NCBI RefSeq assembly: GCF_004362215.1
Contig: NZ_SNWR01000002.1
Location: forward strand, 1,364,001-1,428,000
Source: Paractinoplanes brasiliensis
GTDB lineage: Bacteria; Actinomycetota; Actinomycetes; Mycobacteriales; Micromonosporaceae
Length of the DNA stretch: 64,000 nt
Direction of reading: 5' to 3'
Part shown: one piece after another, positions 43,544-51,403 of the stretch
How positions within the stretch are numbered: the stretch's first letter is position 1
Layout: each line of letters opens with the position of its first letter
The notes under the pieces: generated by a model
What the model was told of the DNA's origin: nothing
Seen by the model: only the letters and a program-made list of their open reading frames with translations
The model's database searches: none
Made by a program: the position numbers and the translations under genes

Positions 43544-44547
43544 TGCTCGGCGGCGCGGCGCAGGCGGTCGGCCAGGACGGCGCAGCGCTCGCGCAGGTCG
43601 GGTGGGTCGAGCACCTCGAAGTCGTGGCCGAGCAACGTCATGTGCATGAGGATGAAGTCGAGGTTGCCCGCGCCGCTGATCACTTCGCAGGTCGTGGCTG
43701 TCCTCTCACGCACGACCGCCGCCGAGGCCGGGATCAGTGCGCGGATTGTCGCCATGGGGGCCCGTACGAGGAAACGGGCCTGATACTTGTAGACGCGGCT
43801 GGATACGCTCTCCTGCACGAACGCCGCCGCTTCCGGAACCGCCTCCCGACGCTTGAAATGCCACGACTTTTCCGAGATCTCGGACATGCGGTCGACGCGG
43901 AAGGTGCGCCAGTCGTTCCGCCCGACGTCGAAGGCCAGCAGATACCACCGCCGGTCCGAGGCAACCAGGCGATAGGGTTCGACCTCCCTGAGCGAGCCAC
44001 CGGCGACGGCCCCGGATGAGCCATCCGCGACCGCCCCGGACGGGCCATCGGTGACGCGCCCGGTGCCCGAGGGGCGCGCGTACACAAATTGGACAAGAAC
44101 CTCGTCCCGGCAGGCCCGCGCCAACGTCGTCAGCGCCTCGGAGTCGACCGCCGGCCGCCCGCCTCCGAAAGAGGACACCGACCCGGCCAGCGCCCGCACC
44201 TCATGCCGGAGCCGGGTCGGCAACACCCTGTCCAGCTTGGTCAGGGCGCGCAGGGCGGCATCCCCACTCTCCGCCCCCGCCAGCAACGCGACCGCCGTGG
44301 CGATGGCCTCCTCGTCGTCGAGGAGCAGCGGCGGCAGGTCCTGCCCCGGCCCGAGCTGATAACCTCCCCCCACCCCCTGCCCCGCATGCACCGGATAACC
44401 CAGAACCCGCAGCCGCTCGACATCGCGCCGCACCGTACGCGTCGTCACCCCCAGCCGCGACGCCAGCTCGGGTCCGGTCCACAGCCGGCGCTGCTGCAGG
44501 AGGCCGAGCAGCGCGAGCACCCGCTCGGTCGTCCCCATGTCGTCCAC
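43537..44547 (-). CDS. YafY-type transcriptional regulator (HTH-WYL)
   Basis: 336 residues. N-terminal HTH_11-type winged helix (LALLGLLQQRRLWTGPELAS, RLGVTTRTVRRDVERLR, wing GQGVGGGYQLGPG), WYL domain (~135-225) with the signature SDRRWYLLAFDVGRNDWRTF, and a C-terminal WCX extension. WYL domains bind nucleic acid or nucleotide ligands; the protein is probably a repressor for the divergent DinB and VOC genes. A small insert (GAVADGSSGAVAGGS) in the WYL domain is a short internal repeat. ATG 44538 is an alternative start. Confidence 0.9.
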   Translation of the reverse strand: MDDMGTTERVLALLGLLQQRRLWTGPELASRLGVTTRTVRRDVERLRVLGYPVHAGQGVGGGYQLGPGQDLPPLLLDDEEAIATAVALLAGAESGDAALRALTKLDRVLPTRLRHEVRALAGSVSSFGGGRPAVDSEALTTLARACRDEVLVQFVYARPSGTGRVTDGPSGAVADGSSGAVAGGSLREVEPYRLVASDRRWYLLAFDVGRNDWRTFRVDRMSEISEKSWHFKRREAVPEAAAFVQESVSSRVYKYQARFLVRAPMATIRALIPASAAVVRERTATTCEVISGAGNLDFILMHMTLLGHDFEVLDPPDLRERCAVLADRLRRAAEHQ

Positions 44548-44609
44548 GTTCTCAGTCTTTCAGAGATAGCGGACCGATCCTGTCCTCGTTCCGTGGCAGG
44601 GTGAGGCGC

Positions 44610-45173
44610 ATGGACGGATTCAACTGGAACCGGACGCTGCGCGAGCAGTGGGAATGGCACTGGGACAACCAGGTGCGGGCCCGCCTCGACGGCCTGACCG
44701 ACGACGAGTACTTCTGGGAGCCCGCACCCGGCGCGTGGAGCGTGCGCCCCCGCGGCACGTCGACCGCGCAGATGCAGGGCGGGCGGGGCGACCACACGAT
44801 CGACTTCGCTTTCCCCCAGCCCGACCCGCCCCCGATGACTACGATCGCGTGGCGGCTCGGGCACGTCATCGTCGGGGTGCTCGCCGTCCGCAACGCCGCC
44901 CATTTCGGCGCGCCCGCCGCGTCGTACGAGGATTGGGCGTACGCGGGAAATGCCTCCGACGCCCGCAAGCAGCTCGACGAGCAGCTGAAGGCGTGGCTGG
45001 CCGGCGTCCGAGGTCTGGGCGAGGACGGGTTGCGCCGCCCGTGCGGTCCCGCCGAGCCCTACCCCGACCTGCCGATGGCCGCCCTCGTGCTGCACATCCA
45101 CCGCGAACTGATCCACCACCTGTCCGAGGTCGCCCTGCTGCGCGACCTATACCTGAGGAAGGTCACCCGATGA
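44610..45173 (+). CDS. DinB family protein
   Basis: 187 residues from ATG (MDGFNWNRTLREQWEWHWDN). Four-helix bundle of the DinB/YfiT class with the three metal-ligating His positions: IAWRLGHVIVGVL, and HIHRELIHHLSEVALLRDL near the end. Such proteins act as thiol transferases or hydrolases (bacillithiol/mycothiol-dependent). The stop overlaps the following VOC gene start. Divergent from the WYL regulator. Confidence 0.88.
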   Translation: MDGFNWNRTLREQWEWHWDNQVRARLDGLTDDEYFWEPAPGAWSVRPRGTSTAQMQGGRGDHTIDFAFPQPDPPPMTTIAWRLGHVIVGVLAVRNAAHFGAPAASYEDWAYAGNASDARKQLDEQLKAWLAGVRGLGEDGLRRPCGPAEPYPDLPMAALVLHIHRELIHHLSEVALLRDLYLRKVTR

Positions 45174-45631
45174 GCCGCACGATCCAGGTCACGTTCGACG
45201 CCCACGACCCCAGAACGCTGTCCATCTTCTGGCGCGACGCCCTCGGCTACGTGCACCCCGGCCCGCCCGGAGTCACCGTCGCCCCCGGAACCGACCCGCT
45301 CGAAGCCTGGGACGAGTTCCTCGAACGCAACAACGTCCCCCTCGAACGCCGCAACGCCGCCTCCGCCCTGGAGGACCCCGACGGCACCGGCCCGCGCCTG
45401 TTCTTCCAGCAGGTGCCCGAGGACAAGGTCGCCAAGAACCGCGTCCACCTCGACGTCCGAGCCGCCCCCGGCCTCGACGGCGACGACCGCATGTCCGCCC
45501 TCGAAAAGGAATGCGACCGCCTGGTCTCCCTGGGCGCCGAGCGGGTCAGCCGTTCCGAACCCGCCCCGCCCATGAGCGCCGGTTTCATCGTCATGACCGA
45601 CCCTGAGGGAAACGAGTTCTGCCTGGACTGA
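45170..45631 (+). CDS. VOC family protein
   Basis: 153 residues: MSRTIQVTFDAHDPRTLSIF is the usual opening of actinobacterial glyoxalase-like proteins with DP..LA.FW, followed by RLFFQQVPEDKVAKNRVHLD and the closing MTDPEGNEFCLD. The Gln, His and Glu positions needed for metal binding are present (FFQQVP, RVHLDV, GNEFCL). The ATG overlaps the DinB stop, a recurrent pairing in actinobacteria. Substrate unknown. Confidence 0.85.
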   Translation: MSRTIQVTFDAHDPRTLSIFWRDALGYVHPGPPGVTVAPGTDPLEAWDEFLERNNVPLERRNAASALEDPDGTGPRLFFQQVPEDKVAKNRVHLDVRAAPGLDGDDRMSALEKECDRLVSLGAERVSRSEPAPPMSAGFIVMTDPEGNEFCLD

Positions 45632-45804
45632 GACCGAAGATCCCGTACGCCTCGTCACCTCGGACAACCGCACCGGCCCCGAACCGGGGTCTTCGGCCGG
45701 CCTGAGCGGGGCTCCAGGCCGTAGCGCCCGCACGGGATGGCGCATGGCCAATACCCCACAGCAGGCGCTGAATGAGCGGCCGGGCATCCGGGTACCCGCG
45801 GTCC

Positions 45805-46665
45805 ATGTTCGAGGGATTCAAGGATGAGCGGATCGACGTCGGCGAAGTGACACTGCGGGTGCGCCACGGCGGGGAAGGGCCACCGGTGCTTCTGATCCAC
45901 GGCCACCCCCGTACGGGATCGACCTGGCACGCCGTGGCCCCGCGCCTGAAAGAGGCCGGGTTCACCGTTGTCTGCCCGGACATGCGCGGCTACGGCCAGT
46001 CGAGCAAGGCCGCGATCAAGGACGACCACGGACAGCAGTCGAAGCGGGCAGTGGCCGGCGACATGGTGCGGCTCATGCGGACGCTGGGGTTCGAGCGGTT
46101 CGCCGTCGCGGGGCATGATCGCGGGTGTTACGTCGCCCTGCGGCTGGCCCTTGACCATCCTCAGGCCGTACGGCGTCTGGTTGTCATGGACGGGGTGCCG
46201 ATCAGCGAGGCCCTGGCCCGGTGCGACGCGAAGTTCGCGACCGCCTGGTATCACTGGTTCTACTTCGCCCAGCCGGACAAGCCGGAACGCGCCATCAACG
46301 CCGACCCGGACGCCTTCTATCAGGGCACGCCCGAGCGGATGGGCGCGGAGAATCACGAGGAGTTCCGGGCTGCCACCCGCGACCCCGGCACCGTACGGGC
46401 GATGCTGGAGGACTATCGGGCCGGGCTCGGCGTCGATCACGAGCACGAACTCGCCGACCGCGGGCAGGGCCGCATGATCACCTGCCCGACGCTGTTCCTC
46501 TGGTCGACGCGGGACGACATGGAGGACCTGTACGGCGACCCACTCGCGATCTGGCGCGAATGGGCCGCCGATGTCCGCGGTGTGCCGATCGAATCCGGTC
46601 ACCACATGGCCGAGGAGAACCCGGCAGCGGTGGCTCAGGCGCTGCTCGGGTTCATCCCCGGCTGA
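45805..46665 (+). CDS. alpha/beta hydrolase, haloacetate-dehalogenase-like
   Basis: 286 residues. Oxyanion hole LLIHGHPRTGSTWH, nucleophile elbow VAGHDRGCYVAL with Asp as nucleophile (GHDRG, as in haloalkane/haloacetate dehalogenases and epoxide hydrolases), and catalytic His in ESGHHMAEENP. DMRGYGQSSK is the other conserved motif. Cytoplasmic. Whether it dehalogenates fluoro/haloacetate or opens epoxides is not clear. Convergent with the sugar-transporter permease (7-base gap). Confidence 0.87.
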   Translation: MFEGFKDERIDVGEVTLRVRHGGEGPPVLLIHGHPRTGSTWHAVAPRLKEAGFTVVCPDMRGYGQSSKAAIKDDHGQQSKRAVAGDMVRLMRTLGFERFAVAGHDRGCYVALRLALDHPQAVRRLVVMDGVPISEALARCDAKFATAWYHWFYFAQPDKPERAINADPDAFYQGTPERMGAENHEEFRAATRDPGTVRAMLEDYRAGLGVDHEHELADRGQGRMITCPTLFLWSTRDDMEDLYGDPLAIWREWAADVRGVPIESGHHMAEENPAAVAQALLGFIPG

Positions 46666-46672
46666 CGGCGGG

Positions 46673-47908
46673 TCAGCGGCTCGCGCCGGCCCGCCGCTTG
46701 GTCCACACGTCGAAGGCGACCGCCGCCAGCAGCACGGCGCCCTTGACCAGCATGACCTGCTCACTCGGCGCACCGATCAGGCTCATGCCGTTGTTGATCA
46801 CGCCCATGATCAGACCGCCGGTGATGGCGCCGACCACCTTGCCCACGCCGCCCTGCACCGCCGCGCCGCCGATGAAGGCCGCCGCGATGGCGTCGAGTTC
46901 GAACTGGTCGCCGCCGGTCGGGTTGGCCTGGTTGAGGCGGCCCGCGAAGATGATGCCGGCCAGGGCCGACAGCACGCCCATGTTGACGAAGATCCAGAAC
47001 ACCACGGACTTGACCTTGACGCCGGAGAGCGTCGCCGCCTGCAGGTTGCCGCCGACGGCGTAGATCTGACGGCCGAAAACCGCCCGGTTGGTCAGCAGCG
47101 AGTAGCCGAGCACCAGCGCGGCCAGCAGCACGAGCACCCAGGGCAGGTTGCGGAACCGGGCCAGCTGCACGATCACGAACATGACCACAACGGCGGCCAC
47201 GGCGATCTTCAGGACGAACAGCGCGAACGGCTCGACGACCTGCCCGAACTTGACCCGCCCGGCCCGCGAGCGCCACTGCGTCACGACGATGCCGGCGACG
47301 GCCGCCACCCCGATGAGCAGCGAGAACAGGTCGGCGCCACCGAGCGCGCCGAGCCCGATGTTGCCCAGATAACCCTCGGTGAAGCCGTTCGACAGCGTGC
47401 GTACCTCGTCGGGGAACGGGCCGATGCCGCGGTTGCCCAGGATGTTGTAGGTGACCGCGCGGAACAGCAGCATGCCGGCGAGCGTGACGATGAACGCCGG
47501 GATCCCGAAGTACGCCACCCAGTAGCCCTGCCACGCGCCGATCGCCGCCCCCACGAGCAGCGTGATCAGCAGCGCCAGGGGCCATGGCACGTCGTGGTTG
47601 ACCATCAGCACGGCCGCGACCGCGCCGGTGGCCGCCACGATCGAGCCCACCGACAGGTCGATGTGCCCCGAGATGATCACCAGGATCATGCCGATGGCCA
47701 GGATCAGGATGTACGAGTTCTGGACGATGATGTTGCTGATGTTCTGCGGGGCGAGCATGTCGCCGCCGGTGAGGATCGTGAACAGCAGCACGATCGCGGC
47801 GAACGCGATGTAGATGCCGCTCTGCCTCAGGTTGATCCGGAACCGGCGGGGCCCGCGCTCGGCGGGATCGGACGGCAGCTTGCGGAGTGCGGCCGGGGCG
47901 ACGCTCAC
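46673..47908 (-). CDS. mmsB: multiple-monosaccharide ABC transporter permease MmsB
   Basis: 411 residues, about ten membrane segments, of the BPD_transp_2/RbsC-XylH type: IISGHIDLSVGSIVAATGAV, GIPAFIVTLAGMLLFRAVTY and AAAFIGGAAVQGGVGKVVGA are the conserved stretches. A long hydrophobic loop region around residue 220 is characteristic of the GguB/XylH/MmsB subgroup rather than RbsC. The GTG start overlaps the ATPase gene stop. Last gene of chvE-mmsA-mmsB. Confidence 0.92.
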   Translation of the reverse strand: MSVAPAALRKLPSDPAERGPRRFRINLRQSGIYIAFAAIVLLFTILTGGDMLAPQNISNIIVQNSYILILAIGMILVIISGHIDLSVGSIVAATGAVAAVLMVNHDVPWPLALLITLLVGAAIGAWQGYWVAYFGIPAFIVTLAGMLLFRAVTYNILGNRGIGPFPDEVRTLSNGFTEGYLGNIGLGALGGADLFSLLIGVAAVAGIVVTQWRSRAGRVKFGQVVEPFALFVLKIAVAAVVVMFVIVQLARFRNLPWVLVLLAALVLGYSLLTNRAVFGRQIYAVGGNLQAATLSGVKVKSVVFWIFVNMGVLSALAGIIFAGRLNQANPTGGDQFELDAIAAAFIGGAAVQGGVGKVVGAITGGLIMGVINNGMSLIGAPSEQVMLVKGAVLLAAVAFDVWTKRRAGASR

Positions 47909-49437
47909 GGGCGTACCTCCTGTCCGGCGGTCATGAGGGTCATGAGCCCTTCCTGGGTGGCCTCGGCGCGCGGAACCTCACCGGTGATCCGCCCGGCCGA
48001 GAGGGTGTAGATACGGTCGCAGAGCCCGAGCAGCTCGGGCAGCTCGCTGGAGATCAGCAGCACGGCCTTACCGGCGTCGGCCAGCTGATTGATGATCGTG
48101 TAGATCTCGTACTTGGCGCCGACGTCGATGCCGCGGGTGGGCTCGTCGAGGATCAGCACATCGGGGTCGGTGAAGATCCACTTGGACAGCACGACCTTCT
48201 GCTGATTGCCGCCGGAGAGCTTCCCGGTGATGCTGGAGACGCTCGGGGCCTTGATGTTCAGGCTTTTCCGGTACGTCTCGGCGACCTTGTACTCCTCGTT
48301 GTCGTCGACCCAGCCCCGCCGGGCGAGCTTGCGCAACCCGGCCGCGGACACGTTGCGTTTGATGTCCTCGATCAGGTTCAGCCCGTAGCGTTTGCGATCC
48401 TCGGTGGCGTACGCGATGCCGTGCGCGATGGCCTCGCGAACCGACCGCAACCGGATCTCCCGGCCGTCCTTGAAGATCCGCCCGCTGATGCCGGTGCCGT
48501 ACGCGCGGCCGAAGATGCTCATGGCCAGCTCGGTGCGCCCGGCCCCCATCAGCCCGGCCAGCCCGACGATCTCGCCCCGGCGCAGCGTGAAGCTCGCGTC
48601 GGACACGAGCAGCCGGCCGTGCTGGGTGGGGCTGTGCACGGTCCAGTTCTCGACGCGCAGGATCTCCTCGCCGATGCTCGGCTCGTGCGGCGGGAACCGG
48701 TGGTCGAGGTCGCGGCCGACCATGCCGCTGATGATGCGGTCCTCGGTCAGGCCGTCGGCGTCGAGCGTGGTGATCGTCTTGCCGTCGCGCAGGATCGTCA
48801 CCCGGTCGGCGATCTCGAGCACCTCGTTGAGCTTGTGCGAGATGATCACGCAGGTGATGCCCTCGTCGCGCAGCCCCCGCAGCAGCCCGAGCAGGTGCGC
48901 CGAGTCGTCGTCGTTGAGCGCCGCGGTCGGCTCGTCGAGGATCAGCAGCTTGACCCGTTTCGACAGCGCCTTGGCGATCTCGACGAGCTGCTGCTTGCCG
49001 ACGCCGAGGTCGAGCACCTGGGTGACCGGGTTCTCGTGCAGCCCGACGCGGGCCATCAGCTCGGCCGCCGCCGCGTTGGTGCGGTTCCAGTCGATCAGGC
49101 CGCGCTTGGACTGCTCGTTGCCGAGGAAGATGTTCTCGGCGATCGACAGGTTCGACGCGAGCGCGAGCTCCTGGTGGATGATCACGATGCCGCGGTGCTC
49201 GCTGTCGCGGATGCCGGAGAACCGGCACTCCTGCCCGTCGAACGTGATCTCGCCGCTGTAGTCGCCGTGCGGGTAGACGCCGGAGAGCACCTTCATCAGG
49301 GTGCTCTTGCCGGCGCCGTTCTCCCCGCAGATCGCGTGGATCTCGCCGCGGAGCACCTCCAGGTTCACGTCGTCCAGGGCCCGTACGCCCGGAAACGTCT
49401 TGGAGATGCCCCGCATGCGCAGGATGGAGTCCGTCAT
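47905..49437 (-). CDS. mmsA: multiple-monosaccharide ABC transporter ATP-binding protein MmsA
   Basis: 510 residues with two ABC domains, as in RbsA/XylG/GguA. First: Walker A CGENGAGKSTLMKVL, signature LGVGKQQLVEIAKAL, Walker B LLILDEPTAALN, His switch VIISHKLNEV. Second: the degenerate Walker A VGLAGLMGAGRTELAM, signature ITGKLSGGNQQKVVLSKWI, Walker B VLILDEPTRGIDV. The degenerate second nucleotide site is normal for this family. Start codon shares a base with the stop of chvE (TAATG). Confidence 0.94.
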   Translation of the reverse strand: MTDSILRMRGISKTFPGVRALDDVNLEVLRGEIHAICGENGAGKSTLMKVLSGVYPHGDYSGEITFDGQECRFSGIRDSEHRGIVIIHQELALASNLSIAENIFLGNEQSKRGLIDWNRTNAAAAELMARVGLHENPVTQVLDLGVGKQQLVEIAKALSKRVKLLILDEPTAALNDDDSAHLLGLLRGLRDEGITCVIISHKLNEVLEIADRVTILRDGKTITTLDADGLTEDRIISGMVGRDLDHRFPPHEPSIGEEILRVENWTVHSPTQHGRLLVSDASFTLRRGEIVGLAGLMGAGRTELAMSIFGRAYGTGISGRIFKDGREIRLRSVREAIAHGIAYATEDRKRYGLNLIEDIKRNVSAAGLRKLARRGWVDDNEEYKVAETYRKSLNIKAPSVSSITGKLSGGNQQKVVLSKWIFTDPDVLILDEPTRGIDVGAKYEIYTIINQLADAGKAVLLISSELPELLGLCDRIYTLSAGRITGEVPRAEATQEGLMTLMTAGQEVRP

Positions 49438-50564
49438 TACTTGAGCTGGGACTCGTTGTAGTAGCCGCTGTCGACAAGTTCCTTCTTGTAGTTGCTCTTG
49501 TCGACGATGACCGACTCGAGCAGCATCGACGGGACGACCTTCACGCCGTTGTCGTAGTCGCTCGTGTTGTTGGTCTGCGGCGTCTGCCCCTTGAGCACGG
49601 CGTCGGCCATGGAGACCGTGGTCTTGGCCAGCTCGCGGGTGTCCTTGTAGATCGTCGAGTACTGCTCGCCGCGCAGGATCGACTTGACCGAGGCCTGCTC
49701 GGCGTCCTGCCCGGTCACGATCGGGTAGGGCTGCGCCGCCGTTCCGTAGCCGTTGCTCTTGAGCGCCGACAGGATGCCGATCGAGAGACCGTCGTACGGG
49801 GAAAGGACCCCGTCGACCTTGGCGCCGCCCCGATAGGTGGAGGTGAGCAGGTTCTCCATCCTGTCCTGGGCGGTCTTGGCCTGCCAGCGCAGGATGGCCA
49901 CTTCCTTGAAGTCGGTCTGGGTGCTCTTGACGACCAGCGTGCCGTCGTCGATCTTCGGCTTCAGCACGCTCATCGCGCCGTTGAAGAAGAACGTGGCGTT
50001 GTTGTCGTCCGGCGAGCCCGCGAACAGCTCGATGTTGAACGGGCCCTTCGCGTCGCCGGCCGAGCCGTCGGGCTTGAGCACCTTGAGCCCCGTGAGCAGC
50101 GAGGTCGCCTGCTGCACACCGACCTTGAAGTTGTCGAACGTCGCGTAGTAGTCCACGTTCGGGCTGTTACGGATCAACCGGTCGTACGCGATGACCGGGA
50201 TGTTGTTGGCCTTCGCGTTCTCCAGCTGCGTGGTGATCGCGGTGCCGTCGATCGACGCGATGATCAGCAGCTTCGCGCCCTTGGTGATCTGGTTGTCGAG
50301 CTGCTGCGTCTGGGTCGGGATCTTGTCCTCGGCGTATTGGAGGTCGACCTTGTAACCGAGCGCCTCGAGCTGCTTCTTGAGGTTGTCGCCATCGCTGATC
50401 CACCGCTCGCTGGAGCGGGTGGGCATGGTGACACCGATCAGGGCGCCCGTGTTGTCCGTGGCGCCGGCTTTCTGGTCGACAGTTTTCTCGCTGGAACCAC
50501 ATGCGGCCAGGGAGGCGGCGAGCACGGCGGCGGAGGCCACCGCACCCATCCTGGACAGTCTCAT
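49437..50564 (-). CDS. chvE: sugar-binding lipoprotein ChvE
   Basis: 375 residues; signal peptide with lipobox SLAACGSS, then a periplasmic-binding-protein type 1 fold (ALIGVTMPTRSSERWISDGD, LIIASIDGTAITTQLENAKA, GQDAEQASVKSILRGEQYST). The TMPTRSSERW start is typical of ChvE/multiple-sugar binding proteins that recognise arabinose, galactose, xylose and glucose. GAAGAGGAG lies 7 bases before the ATG. First gene of the operon; palindromic operators occupy its upstream region. Confidence 0.93.
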   Translation of the reverse strand: MRLSRMGAVASAAVLAASLAACGSSEKTVDQKAGATDNTGALIGVTMPTRSSERWISDGDNLKKQLEALGYKVDLQYAEDKIPTQTQQLDNQITKGAKLLIIASIDGTAITTQLENAKANNIPVIAYDRLIRNSPNVDYYATFDNFKVGVQQATSLLTGLKVLKPDGSAGDAKGPFNIELFAGSPDDNNATFFFNGAMSVLKPKIDDGTLVVKSTQTDFKEVAILRWQAKTAQDRMENLLTSTYRGGAKVDGVLSPYDGLSIGILSALKSNGYGTAAQPYPIVTGQDAEQASVKSILRGEQYSTIYKDTRELAKTTVSMADAVLKGQTPQTNNTSDYDNGVKVVPSMLLESVIVDKSNYKKELVDSGYYNESQLK

Positions 50565-50607
50565 GCGGGACTCCTCTTCGGGTCCGTCGGAGCGGGAGTG
50601 CGGTCGA

Positions 50608-50623
50608 GTGTGAACGGTCACAC
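50608..50623. promoter_or_regulatory. CRP-like inverted repeat upstream of chvE
   Basis: GTGTGAACGGTCACAC: perfect 6-bp arms with a 4-bp centre, 44 bases upstream of the chvE start. Resembles TGTGA-n-TCACA sites of the CRP/FNR family and GntR boxes, but the spacer is two bases shorter than a standard CRP site. Confidence 0.45.
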
Positions 50624-50645
50624 GAACGGGTGTCAACCATTCTTA

Positions 50646-50688
50646 GCAACGTTGCCGACATTTGCCCGACACTTTGTTATCGATAACA
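50646..50688. promoter_or_regulatory. palindromes upstream of the chvE operon
   Basis: GCAACGTTGC-type dyad at 50646-50655 and a perfect 14-bp palindrome TGTTATCGATAACA at 50675-50688, 82-125 bases upstream of chvE. The second is A/T-rich in a G+C-rich setting and looks like a LacI- or ROK-type sugar-repressor operator. No regulator gene is adjacent, so the repressor is encoded elsewhere. Confidence 0.55.
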
Positions 50689-50726
50689 GAAGGGTCTCGA
50701 ACCGGCTAAGGCATGATCTCCTGAGC

Positions 50727-51343
50727 GCACGACGATCACGCCGGCCACCCGCTTCCCGGTCGACGACGCCGAGCTGAGCGCCCTGCACGCCCTCGCGTTC
50801 GACAGCGACCCGTCGGTGGTGACGCCCCGGGCTTCGCGGTTGACCCGGCACGCGCTCACCTGGGTCGGCGCGTCCTCGGGGCACACCTGGCCGGGTACGT
50901 CCAGGCCTGCTGGGACGGCAGGACCACGCCTTCCTGCTCGACACCGCCTCCCGGGCCGCGAGTTCACGCCTTCCAGCTCGACACGGCCGCCTCCGGGGCC
51001 GCGGGTTCGCGCCTTCCAGCTCGACACCGCCGCCTCCGGGGCCGCGGGTTCGCGCCTTCCAGCTCGACACCGCCGCCTCCGGGGCCGCGGGTTCGCGCCT
51101 TCCAGCTCGACGCCGCCGCCTCCCGGGCCGCCGGTTCACGCCTTCCTGCTCGACACCGCCGCCTCCCGGACCGCGGGTTCACGAGGCATCGGAGCAGCCG
51201 CCAAGTGGTGGACGCAGAACGAGTCCCCGGCCGTCCGTAGCGGCCACCCGATGCCCCACCGGTGTGCTGACGCGGCCGTCGCGGCGTGCCGTTTCACGGT
51301 CCGTGGTGAGCCAGGCCGCGGCCGCTCGGCAGCGCGGAGTTAG
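50727..51343 (+). pseudogene. decayed GNAT acetyltransferase disrupted by a tandem array
   Basis: On the + strand 50731-50880 translates as an acetyltransferase N-terminus (TITPATRFPVDDAELSALHA, LAFDSDPSVVTPRASRLTRH, ALTWVGA). The expected continuation (LAGYVQACWDG, then DHAFLLDTA) is present but in two other frames around 50885-50945, and an acetyl-CoA-loop-like RGIGAA..W follows the repeats at 51184-51215. So the gene has at least two frameshifts plus a 43-bp repeat expansion in its middle, and no start codon is visible. Nothing else is seen in 51216-51403. Confidence 0.6.
50931..51185 (+). repeat. 43-bp tandem array (about six copies)
   Basis: Units begin TTCCAGCTCGACACCGCC (or TTCCTGCTCGACACCGCC) at 50931, 50971, 51014, 51057, 51100 and 51143; the interval is 43 bp except the first (40). 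Each unit matches the acetyltransferase codons for FLLDTA plus the following G+C-rich stretch, so the array is an internal amplification of that gene. Confidence 0.9.
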
Positions 51344-51403
51344 TCCGGTCGCACCCGCTGCGGCGGCCGGTCGACACCGGTCGTCTTGGTCAGCGGGCTG
51401 CCG

